Below, in pieces: positions 54,729 through 63,300 of a stretch of DNA of 64,000 nt. Source of the DNA: Stutzerimonas frequens (GTDB lineage: Bacteria > Pseudomonadota > Gammaproteobacteria > Pseudomonadales > Pseudomonadaceae). A program made the translations under genes and the position numbers. Each line of letters opens with the position of its first letter. Positions within the stretch are counted from its first letter, which is position 1. The notes below the pieces were generated by a model, which searched no databases, was not told the DNA's origin, and saw only the letters and a list, made by a program, of their open reading frames with translations. The stretch lies in the NCBI RefSeq assembly GCF_024448335.1, contig NZ_JAMOHM010000007.1:160043-224042 (forward strand), written 5' to 3'.

Positions 54729-55679
54729 TCAAGCTTGCAGCTTGCTCGCGATGGCATCCATCAGGCGCTCGCCGATGCGGGTGTCGAAGGCGTTGTCGAT
54801 TTCCCGGATACAGGTCGGGCTGGTGATGTTGATTTCGGTGAGGTAATCGCCGATGACATCCAGGCCGACAAACAACAGGCCGCGCGCGCGCAGCTGTGGC
54901 CCGACGATCGCTGTGATTTCGCGATCGCGATCCGACAGAGGCTGCGCCACGCCGCGTCCGCCGGCGGCCAGATTGCCGCGGGTCTCGCCGGCGGCCGGGA
55001 TCCGAGCGAGGCAGTACGGCACCGGCTCGCCGTCGATCATCAGGATGCGCTTGTCGCCGTCTTTGATCGCGGGGATATAGCGCTGAGCCATGATCTGCCG
55101 GCCGCCATGCTCGGTCAGCACTTCGAGGATCACCGACAGGTTCGGATCGCCTTCACGATGGCGGAAGATCGAGGCGCCGCCCATCTCGTCAAGGGGTTTG
55201 AGAATGATGTCACGGTGCTCCCGAGCGAACTCGCGGAGAATGTCGGCGCGCCGGCTGACCAGGGTCGGTGGCGTGCACTGTGGAAACTGCGTGGCGAAGA
55301 ACTTCTCGTTGCAGTCGCGCAGGCTCTGCGGGCGGTTGACCACCAGCGTTCCGGCTTTCTCTGCCAGCTCCAGCAGGTAGGTGGCGTAGACGTACTCGCT
55401 ATTGAACGGCGGGTCCTTGCGCATGAGGATGACGTCGAGCTCGCCTAGCGCCGAGTCGAACTCGTCGCCTGTTTCGAACCATTTCTGTGGGTCGTTGAAC
55501 ACTCGAAGCGGACACATGCGCGCGCGCGCCTGGTCGCCGAGCTGGTAAAGGTCTCGTTGTTCCATGTAGAACAGCGTCCAGCCTCGCGCCTGGGCAGCAA
55601 GCAGCATGGCGAGCGAGCTGTCCTTTTTGAAGGCGATCTGCGCGATAGGGTCCATGATGATCCCGACGCGAACGGTCAT
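54729..55679 (-). CDS. gshB: Glutathione synthetase
   Basis: GshB joins gamma-glutamylcysteine and glycine with ATP. The 316 residues match the family. The N-terminus MTVRVGIIMDPIAQIAFKKDSSLAMLLAAQ is typical, followed by VLMRKDPPFNSEYVYATYLLE, the ATP-grasp elements DIILKPLDEMGGASIFR and YIPAIKDGDKRILMIDGEPV, and the C-terminal ARGLLFVGLDVIGDYLTEINITSPTCIREID. ATG 55679 is divergent from pilG over 235 bases. The ggt gene at the other end of the window degrades the same tripeptide. Confidence 0.97.
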   Translation of the reverse strand: MTVRVGIIMDPIAQIAFKKDSSLAMLLAAQARGWTLFYMEQRDLYQLGDQARARMCPLRVFNDPQKWFETGDEFDSALGELDVILMRKDPPFNSEYVYATYLLELAEKAGTLVVNRPQSLRDCNEKFFATQFPQCTPPTLVSRRADILREFAREHRDIILKPLDEMGGASIFRHREGDPNLSVILEVLTEHGGRQIMAQRYIPAIKDGDKRILMIDGEPVPYCLARIPAAGETRGNLAAGGRGVAQPLSDRDREITAIVGPQLRARGLLFVGLDVIGDYLTEINITSPTCIREIDNAFDTRIGERLMDAIASKLQA

Positions 55680-55914
55680 GAGGTTTCTCCGGCATGGGGC
55701 AGCATCGCGCTGCTGGTGGCTCGATTGGTCGCTGCAGATTGGCCGTGGTTGTGCACTCGGTCAAGGAAAATTGGCATGCTTTTGCGGCTGATAGCATGGC
55801 CAGAAGGAGTGTGCTAAAAAGGTCCGGCGATTGGGTGCAGCCCATCGATGACAGGGCCTCCAGCGCACTGACATAACGATAAACTACGACTCACCGAGGC
55901 GATGGTAGGGCGAA

Positions 55915-56322
55915 ATGGAACAGCACTCCGAGGGCTTGAAGGTCATGGTGATCGACGATTCGAAGACGATTCGTCGCACCGCTGAAACCCTGCTGAAGAA
56001 AGTAGGTTGCGATGTCATCACCGCTGTTGACGGTTTCGATGCGCTCGCCAAGATTGCAGATACTCATCCTCGTATCATCTTCGTCGATATTATGATGCCC
56101 AGGCTGGACGGCTATCAGACCTGTGCACTGATCAAGAACAACAGTTCCTTCAAGTCGACGCCGGTGATCATGCTGTCTTCCAAAGATGGCCTCTTCGACA
56201 AGGCGAAAGGGCGTATCGTCGGGTCCGATCAATACCTCACCAAGCCGTTCAGCAAAGAAGAGCTGCTAGGCGCAATCAAGGCGCACGTCCCTGATTTCGC
56301 GCCGGTGGAACAAGCATCCTGA
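55915..56322 (+). CDS. pilG: Twitching motility response regulator PilG
   Basis: PilG is a stand-alone receiver protein of the Pil-Chp system that acts with the extension motor side and controls cyclic AMP. It has 135 residues, starting at ATG 55915 (MEQHSEGLKVMVIDDSKTIRRTAETLL). The acidic pocket is IDD, the phospho-acceptor Asp58 is in IIFVDIMMPRLDGYQ, and the switch Thr/Lys are in VIMLSSKDGLFDKAK and YLTKPFSKEELL. The size and the N-terminal extension are the same as in P. aeruginosa. It is the first gene of pilGHIJK-chpA. Confidence 0.97.
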   Translation: MEQHSEGLKVMVIDDSKTIRRTAETLLKKVGCDVITAVDGFDALAKIADTHPRIIFVDIMMPRLDGYQTCALIKNNSSFKSTPVIMLSSKDGLFDKAKGRIVGSDQYLTKPFSKEELLGAIKAHVPDFAPVEQAS

Positions 56323-56365
56323 AGTTCGGCATTGTTTGCCGCTGAAGCCTTCCTATGGAGAAATC

Positions 56366-56731
56366 ATGGCTCGCGTTCTGATTGTTGATGATTCACCGAC
56401 AGAAATGTACAAGCTCACCGCCATGCTGGAGAAGCACGGGCATGTGGTGCTCAAGGCCGAGAACGGGGCTGATGGTGTTGCTCTGGCTCGCCAGGAAAAA
56501 CCGGATGCCGTGCTGATGGATATCGTCATGCCCGGGCTGAACGGATTCCAGGCCACGCGCCAGCTGACCAAAGATTCTGAAACCAGTCACATTCCGGTGA
56601 TCATCGTTACCACCAAGGATCAGGAAACCGATAAGGTCTGGGGCAAGCGCCAGGGCGCCAAGGATTACCTGACCAAGCCAGTGGACGAGGCGACATTGCT
56701 GAAAACCCTGAATGCCGTTCTGGCGGGCTGA
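56366..56731 (+). CDS. pilH: Twitching motility response regulator PilH
   Basis: PilH is a stand-alone receiver with 121 residues from ATG 56366 (MARVLIVDDSPTEMYKLTAMLEKHG). The Asp pocket is VDD, the phospho-acceptor Asp52 is in AVLMDIVMPGLNGFQ, and the Thr and Lys are in VIIVTTKDQETDKVWGKRQGAKDYLTKPVDE. It is thought to counteract PilG and favour retraction or act as a phosphate sink. pilI follows after 41 bases. Confidence 0.97.
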   Translation: MARVLIVDDSPTEMYKLTAMLEKHGHVVLKAENGADGVALARQEKPDAVLMDIVMPGLNGFQATRQLTKDSETSHIPVIIVTTKDQETDKVWGKRQGAKDYLTKPVDEATLLKTLNAVLAG

Positions 56732-56772
56732 CGCCGGGGTAGCCAACACTCGGACAAAGGGACGTGGCCAGC

Positions 56773-57309
56773 ATGGCTGACATGCCAACGCCGTTTCAGC
56801 ACCTGCTGGAGCTAGATAGACAATGCCGCATTCATGCGGCAGGCCTGCCTTCACAGCAGGAAGCCGTACAGACCTGGGGAGGGATCGGCTTCCGCATGGG
56901 TGGACGCCTGTTCGTCGCGCCGATGGGCGAGGTCAGCGAGATCCTGCACGAGCCGCGATATACCTTGTTGCCAGGCGTCAAGAGCTGGGTGAAGGGTGTG
57001 GCAAACGTTCGCGGCAGGCTGCTGCCGGTGATGGACCTGTGTGGCTATTTCGGGCTGGAGCTATCGGCCTTGCGCAAGCAGCGCAGGGTGTTGGTGGTAG
57101 ACCATCAGGAAGTATTCGCCGGACTGACCGTCGACGAAGTGTTCGGCATGCAGCATTTTCCGGTAGAGGCCTTCTCGGAGGAGCTGCCACCGATCGAGGC
57201 GTCGATTCAACCGTTCATTCACGGTGTCTTCCAGCGCGAGCAACCCTGGCTGGTCTTCAGTCCGCACGCACTGGCTACGCATCAGGCGTTTCTAGACGTC
57301 GCTTATTAG
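56773..57309 (+). CDS. pilI: CheW-like adaptor PilI
   Basis: PilI couples the PilJ receptor to the ChpA kinase. The ATG at 56773 ([24 protein letters not shown]) gives 178 residues, the length of the P. aeruginosa protein; the GTG at 56764 would add three residues. CheW landmarks are [54 protein letters not shown] and [26 protein letters not shown]. The [19 protein letters not shown] tail is characteristic of PilI. pilJ starts 76 bases later, after a small hairpin. Confidence 0.97.
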   Translation: MADMPTPFQHLLELDRQCRIHAAGLPSQQEAVQTWGGIGFRMGGRLFVAPMGEVSEILHEPRYTLLPGVKSWVKGVANVRGRLLPVMDLCGYFGLELSALRKQRRVLVVDHQEVFAGLTVDEVFGMQHFPVEAFSEELPPIEASIQPFIHGVFQREQPWLVFSPHALATHQAFLDVAY

Positions 57310-57318
57310 TTGTAGGTG

Positions 57319-57340
57319 GGTCGACCTAGGTCGGCCTTTT
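57319..57340 (+). terminator. Small attenuator-like hairpin between pilI and pilJ
   Basis: GGTCGA-CCTAGG-TCGGCC followed by TTTT makes a six-pair stem (one wobble) with a palindromic six-base loop ten bases after the pilI stop. It could reduce pilJ-K-chpA transcription but is short. Confidence 0.35.
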
Positions 57341-57385
57341 GGTTCTTGGATGGAAGCGCACGGGGGTCCAGGCGGGGGCCGGATA

Positions 57386-59434
57386 ATGAACAAGATGAAT
57401 GCTAGTGCTTTGTTGAGCGGGGTGCGCAGCAATACGCTGATCACCGGCCTGTTTGTCGTATTGATCGTATCGATCGTGCTGTTGTTCGCGAACTTCGCGT
57501 ACGTCAATACGCAGGCTGATCATGACAACGAGTACATCGCTCACGCGGGAGAGCTACGCGTACTGTCCCAGCAGATCGCCAAGGATGCCGTGGAAGCGGC
57601 GACGGGTACCCAGGAGGCGTTCGCGTCCCTGAAGCAGGCTCGTAACGAGTTCGAGCGACGTTGGGGGTATCTCGCCCAGGGTAACGAAAGCATCGGGCTG
57701 CCTGCGGTGCCCGAATCGCTGCGCGCCGAGGTCAATGCGGTGGAGCAGGACTGGAACACTCTGCGCCGTGACACGGACGCGATTCTTTCCAGCGAGCAGA
57801 CGGTACTGTCTCTGCATCAGGTGGCCAGCACTCTCGCCGAAACCATCCCGCAGCTGCAGGTAGAGTACGAGGAGGTCGTCGATATTCTGCTTGAAAGCGG
57901 CGCGCCGGCTGCCCAGGTCTCGGTGGCCCAGCGTCAATCGCTGCTGGCCGAACGTATTCTCGGTTCGGTGAACAAGGTACTTTCCGGTGATCAGGACTCG
58001 GTTCAGGCAGCTGATATGTTCGGCCGGGACGCCAGCCTGTTCGGTCGCGTACTGAACGCGATGATCGAAGGCAACGTCGCCATGGGCATCAGTGCGGTGG
58101 CTGACGAAGAGGCACTGGACCGTCTTGCGGAGATCTCCGAGCTGTTCCAGTTCGTATCGGGTTCCGTGGACGAAATTCTGGAAACCTCGCCAGAGCTGTT
58201 CCAAGTCCGCGAGTCGGCAAACAGCATCTTCGAGGTTTCGCAGACGCTGCTGGACAAGACCTCTGCCCTTTCCCAAGGTTTGCAGAACCGTGCTGATGCA
58301 CGTTATCTGAACACCATTATCGGTTACGTACTGGGTGCGCTTGCACTGGCATCGATCATCCTGATCGGCTTGGTAATGGTTCAGGAAACGCGTCGCCGCT
58401 TGAGCGAAACCGCCGAGAAGAACGAGCGCAACCAGGCGGCGATTCTGCGACTGCTCGATGAGATCGGTGACCTTGCTGACGGTGACTTGACGGTAGCCGC
58501 AACCGTAACCGAAGACTTCACTGGTGCGATCGCGGACTCGATCAACTACTCCATCGACCAGCTGCGCGATCTGGTAGCAACCATCAACCAGACGGCGGTA
58601 CAGGTATCGGGCGCAGCCCAGGAGACCCAGGCGACGGCAATGCATCTTGCCGAAGCGTCCGAACACCAGGCACAGGAGATTGCCGGTGCGTCGGCGGCAA
58701 TCAACGAGATGGCCGTTTCCATTGACCAGGTATCGGCAAACGCTGCGGAATCTTCCGCGGTAGCAGAACGCTCGGTAGCCATCGCCAACAAGGGCAACGA
58801 GGTCGTACACAACACCATTACCGGCATGGACAACATCCGTGAGCAGATTCAGGACACGTCCAAGCGGATCAAACGTCTCGGTGAGTCTTCCCAAGAGATC
58901 GGCGACATCGTAAGCCTGATCAACGACATTGCCGACCAGACCAACATCCTTGCACTCAACGCGGCGATCCAGGCCTCCATGGCGGGCGACGCGGGACGTG
59001 GCTTCGCGGTGGTTGCGGACGAAGTACAACGTCTGGCGGAACGTTCCTCCGCGGCAACCAAGCAGATCGAAGCGCTGGTCAAGACCATTCAGACCGACAC
59101 CAACGAAGCGGTCATCTCGATGGAGCAGACCACTTCCGAGGTGGTCCGAGGTGCGCGCCTGGCACAGGACGCCGGGGTGGCACTGGAGGAGATCGAAAAG
59201 GTATCCAAGACCCTCGCGGCGCTTATCCAGAACATCTCCAACGCAGCTCGTCAGCAGGCTTCGTCTGCCGGTCACATTTCCAACACCATGAACGTGATCC
59301 AGGAGATCACCTCGCAGACCTCGTCGGGTACCACCGCTACGGCCAAGAGCATTGGTAATCTGGCCAAGATGGCCAACGAAATGCGCCATTCCGTTTCGGG
59401 CTTCACCCTGCCGGATACGCCGGATCAGGCCTGA
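57386..59434 (+). CDS. pilJ: Twitching motility methyl-accepting receptor PilJ
   Basis: PilJ is the chemoreceptor of the Pil-Chp system, thought to sense pilin or surface contact. The ATG at 57386 ([25 protein letters not shown]) gives 682 residues, equal to P. aeruginosa. Helix one lies about 17–40; the periplasmic part has two PilJ-type helical modules ([22 protein letters not shown] near the start and [21 protein letters not shown]); helix two is near 310–335 ([17 protein letters not shown]). HAMP ([28 protein letters not shown]) and a long signalling coiled coil follow. The tip is [54 protein letters not shown]. The protein is highly conserved throughout. Confidence 0.97.
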   Translation: MNKMNASALLSGVRSNTLITGLFVVLIVSIVLLFANFAYVNTQADHDNEYIAHAGELRVLSQQIAKDAVEAATGTQEAFASLKQARNEFERRWGYLAQGNESIGLPAVPESLRAEVNAVEQDWNTLRRDTDAILSSEQTVLSLHQVASTLAETIPQLQVEYEEVVDILLESGAPAAQVSVAQRQSLLAERILGSVNKVLSGDQDSVQAADMFGRDASLFGRVLNAMIEGNVAMGISAVADEEALDRLAEISELFQFVSGSVDEILETSPELFQVRESANSIFEVSQTLLDKTSALSQGLQNRADARYLNTIIGYVLGALALASIILIGLVMVQETRRRLSETAEKNERNQAAILRLLDEIGDLADGDLTVAATVTEDFTGAIADSINYSIDQLRDLVATINQTAVQVSGAAQETQATAMHLAEASEHQAQEIAGASAAINEMAVSIDQVSANAAESSAVAERSVAIANKGNEVVHNTITGMDNIREQIQDTSKRIKRLGESSQEIGDIVSLINDIADQTNILALNAAIQASMAGDAGRGFAVVADEVQRLAERSSAATKQIEALVKTIQTDTNEAVISMEQTTSEVVRGARLAQDAGVALEEIEKVSKTLAALIQNISNAARQQASSAGHISNTMNVIQEITSQTSSGTTATAKSIGNLAKMANEMRHSVSGFTLPDTPDQA

Positions 59435-59495
59435 CTTGACGAGTGCGGCAGTCAAGTGATGGCTGCCGCCGAGGATCACGAGCGAGGGGCAGGGC

Positions 59496-60362
59496 ATGCA
59501 GCCAAGGTTTGACTGGGCACTGGAGCCCTTGGCCGATATGTCGCCGGCGGAGTTCCATGACTGGCAGACGCTCCTCGAGGAGCGTTCCGGAATGGTCGTC
59601 AGCGAGCACAGACGCAGCTTCCTGCAGACCAATCTGAGCGCACGTATGCGTGAAGTCGGGGCGGCCGACTATGCCAGCTATTACCGGCAGGTCACTTCCG
59701 GCCCTCGCGGTGCAGTCGAGTGGTCGACCCTCATGGATCGCCTGACAGTGCAGGAGACGCGCTTCTTCCGCCATCCGGCTTCGTTCGCGCTGCTTGAGAG
59801 TCACCTGCGACACCGGCTGGATGAAGGCTCGCTCGCTCGCCCCCTGGCGCTTTGGAGCGTCGGCTGTGCAAGTGGAGAGGAAACCTATTCACTGGCGATG
59901 ATCGCTGATCAGTTGCTGGCTGACAGCGACTCCGAACATGGCTTCGGTGTAACGGGAACCGATATCAGCCTGAATGCGCTAGCCAAGTGCCGTGCCGCAG
60001 TCTACGGCGCCCGCAGACTGGAACAGGTGACGCCAGCGTTGCGCGAGCGCTACTTCCAGCCTTCGGTCGACGATCGCTTTCAAGTCATCCCCGCCCTGGC
60101 CGCGCGAGTGTGCTTTGCGCGGCTCAATGTGCTGGAACTGGCGAATTCGCCGCTTTCCGGCATGGACGTCATTTTCTGTCAGAACCTGTTGATCTATTTC
60201 CGCCGCTGGCGCCGCAGAGAGATCCTCAATCGCTTGGCCGAGTGCCTGGCGCCGGGGGGATTGCTGGTGATTGGGGTCGGGGAAATAGTCGGTTGGCAGC
60301 ATCCGGATCTGGTTCCGGTTGCCAACGGTCAGGTCCTGGCCTTTACCCGGAAAAGTTTATGA
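59496..60362 (+). CDS. pilK: CheR-type methyltransferase PilK
   Basis: PilK is the methyltransferase of the Pil-Chp system and should methylate PilJ. The 288 residues carry the CheR plan: an N-terminal helical domain (FHDWQTLLEERSGMVVSEHRRSFLQTNLSARM), the QETRFFRHPASFALLESHL segment, the SAM site SVGCASGEETYSLAMI, GFGVTGTDISLNALAKCR, and VIFCQNLLIYFRRWRRREILNRLAECLAPGGLLVIGVGE with the catalytic Tyr region. The stop overlaps an ATG in the chpA frame (ATGA), while the preferred chpA start lies 12 bases further. No pilL-type fusion is seen. Confidence 0.96.
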   Translation: MQPRFDWALEPLADMSPAEFHDWQTLLEERSGMVVSEHRRSFLQTNLSARMREVGAADYASYYRQVTSGPRGAVEWSTLMDRLTVQETRFFRHPASFALLESHLRHRLDEGSLARPLALWSVGCASGEETYSLAMIADQLLADSDSEHGFGVTGTDISLNALAKCRAAVYGARRLEQVTPALRERYFQPSVDDRFQVIPALAARVCFARLNVLELANSPLSGMDVIFCQNLLIYFRRWRRREILNRLAECLAPGGLLVIGVGEIVGWQHPDLVPVANGQVLAFTRKSL

Positions 60363-60373
60363 GCGGAGTCGCT

Positions 60374-63300
60374 ATGGGTGATCGGCACGATTATGTCGCC
60401 CTGGAGTGGGTGAAAGGCGAGATTGCCGAAACGCTTAAGCAGGCGCGTCAGGCGCTGGAGGCGTTCGTCGAGAATCCGCAGGACTCGACTCGGATGCGCT
60501 TCTGCCTGACCTACGTACACCAGGTCCATGGCACTCTGCAGATGGTCGAGTTCTTCGGCGCGGCGCTGCTTGCAGAAGAAATGGAGCAGCTGGCAAGGGC
60601 CCTGCTGGAAGAGCGTGTGGCCAACCAGGGTGAAGCGCTCGAGGTCATGATGCAGGCCATCCTGCAGCTGCCGGCCTATCTGGACCGTATCCAGAGCGCG
60701 CGCCGTGATCTGCCGATGGTGGTCCTGCCGCTGCTCAACGACCTTCGCGCCGCGCGTGGCGAGAAACTGCTGTCGGAGACCAGCCTGTTTTCTCCAGATC
60801 TGTCGGGGCGGACGCCCGCGCTTTCGCAGGAGTCGGTGGAGCGTTTGCGCACCCAGGAGCTGCCAGCGTTGCTACGCAAACTGCGGCAGATGCTGCAGGT
60901 CGCTCTGGTCGGCGTCATTCGTAATCAGGACCTGCCGACCAACCTCGGTTACATGGCTCGGGTGTTTGCCCGTCTGGAAACCTTGTGCCAGAACGCACCG
61001 CTGGCTGCCCTGTGGCAGATTGCTTCGGGGATGGTCGAGGGGCTGGCCAGCGGCGGCGTGACCAACGGTACCTCGGTCCGCACCTTGCTGCGCCAGGTGG
61101 ACAAGCAGCTAAAGCGGTTGGTTGAGGAGGGTGCCGATGGTTTAAATCAGGCTGCTCCGGACGAGCTGATCAAGAACCTGCTTTTCTACGTTGCCAAGGC
61201 GCCGGGGCAGACGCCTCGCATTCAGGCACTCAAGCAGCATTACCGTCTGGATGAAGCGCTGCCTGACAGCGCTGTCGTCGATCAGGAGCGGGCCCAGCTT
61301 GCCGGTCCCGACCGCGGTGCAATGCGCTCGGTGGTCGCGGCCCTCTGCGAAGAGTTGGTAAGGGTCAAGGACAGCCTCGACCTGTTCGTGCGCAGCGATC
61401 GCAAGGTCATCGCCGATCTCGCCAGCCTCGAGGTGCCGCTCAAGCAGATCGCCGATACCCTGGCCGTTCTCGGTTTCGCACAGCCGCGCAAGATCGTTCT
61501 CGATCAGATCGCCTTGGTCCAATCCATCGGCCAGGGGCTGCGTGCGCCGGATGACGCTGTGCTGATGGATATTGCCGGCGCGCTGTTGTACGTCGAGGCG
61601 ACGCTGGCTGGCATGGTCGGGGGGCCGGCCGAAGAGCGTGGCGAAGAAAGCCACTTGCCCACGACCGATGTGGCACAGATTCATCAGTTGGTCATTCGTG
61701 AAGCGCGCAACGGCCTGGAGCAGGCGAAGGACGCGATCATCGAATTCATTGCTTCGCAGTGGAATCATGAGCATCTGGCGCGGGTGCCAGAGCTGCTGAC
61801 CCAGGTCCGCGGCGGCCTGGCAATGATTCCGCTCGAGCGTGCCGCGGCACTGTTGCAGGCCTGTAACAGCTATATCCAGGATCAGCTGCTGGCGCGCCAG
61901 GCCGTGCCTGATTGGCAGAGTCTGGACACCTTGGCCGATGCGATCACCAGCGTCGAATACTACCTGGAGCGTCTGACCGAGGATTGCGGTACTCAGGGAG
62001 ACCTGATCCTTGACGTCGCTGAGGAAAGCCTGCAGAACCTCGGTTATTCACTGGGCCGCACACAGCAGCCGATGGCCGCTCTGTCGCAGGTCGAAGCCAC
62101 GCCTGACGAGACCCTCGACGAGATCGAGGTACTGTTGGAGGAGCCTGAGTCGCTCGACGAGGCCTTTGAGCCGATGTTGGACGACGGCGGCGTTGGGCAC
62201 GAGTCGCAGGCTGATCGGTCGATGTCATCCGGCCAGGATTCGGTCCTGTCAGAAGACTTCGACTTGCTCGGCGGCGACACGCCTGCCGACGAGCAGATCG
62301 TTTTCAGCCTGCCCGAAGACGCCGGCGAGGCAATCTCCGACGATGTACCTGACGCCGTCGACGACGAAACCGCTTTGCAGCAGTGGAGCGAGGCGCAGAT
62401 GGCCGACCTCGATCTGCCCGAGGTTGCGCTCCCCGATTATGCCGAGCCCGAGCCTGTCGAGAGCGCCCAAGCTGAGCCGCCGCTGAGCATCGAACAGGTC
62501 ATGGCGGCGCCTGTCGCGGCGATCAATCCACCTGCGCAGGATGTTCCCCCGACCTTGCTACCGCCGCCGGCCGATGAGGAGCCGGTCGATGAAGACCTGC
62601 TCGAGGTCTTCATCGAGGAAGCCGCCGAAGTCCTGGAGACCATCGGCGAGTACCTGCCACGCTGGCTCGGTGATAATCAGGACAAGGATGCGCTGACCGA
62701 AGTTCGCCGTGCATTCCATACCCTGAAAGGCAGTGGTCGGATGGTCCGGGCGCTGGTTATCGGGGAGCTCGCCTGGTCCGTGGAAAACCTGCTCAATCGG
62801 GTCCTGGATCGCAGCATCGAAGTCTCCGACTCGGTTGGCCATGTGGTGAACGAGGTCGTCGCCCTGATGCCGGCTCTGGTTGAGGAGTTCGCAGCCAAGA
62901 ATCAGCGCCAGCGGGATGATGTCGACCGCCTGGCTGCCGCCGCGCACGCGCTGGCCAAAGGCCAACCCGTCGCGCTGTCGCTTCCGTCGAACGAGCAGGC
63001 GGCTTCGACTGATGAGGTGCCACAGCAGGCTGCCCTGACGCAGCACGAAGATGCGCTGGACCCGCAGCTGCTGGAGATATTTCGTAACGAAGCAGAGTCG
63101 CACCTGACCACGCTGGTCAGTTTTCTGGCCGATTGCGCACAGCGTCTTCCGCAGCCGGTGACCGACGCCCTGCAGCGCGCGTTGCATACCCTCAAGGGCA
63201 GCGCTCATATGGCTGGCATCCTGCCTGTTGCGGAAATCGCGATGCCACTGGAAAAAATGGTCAAGGAGTTCAAGACCAACCTGATCCCCATGGATCTGGC

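Noticed and set aside
53661..55448. 595-codon plus-strand frame opposite tonB3 and gshB
   Set aside because: Compositionally odd antisense translation over two well-supported genes.
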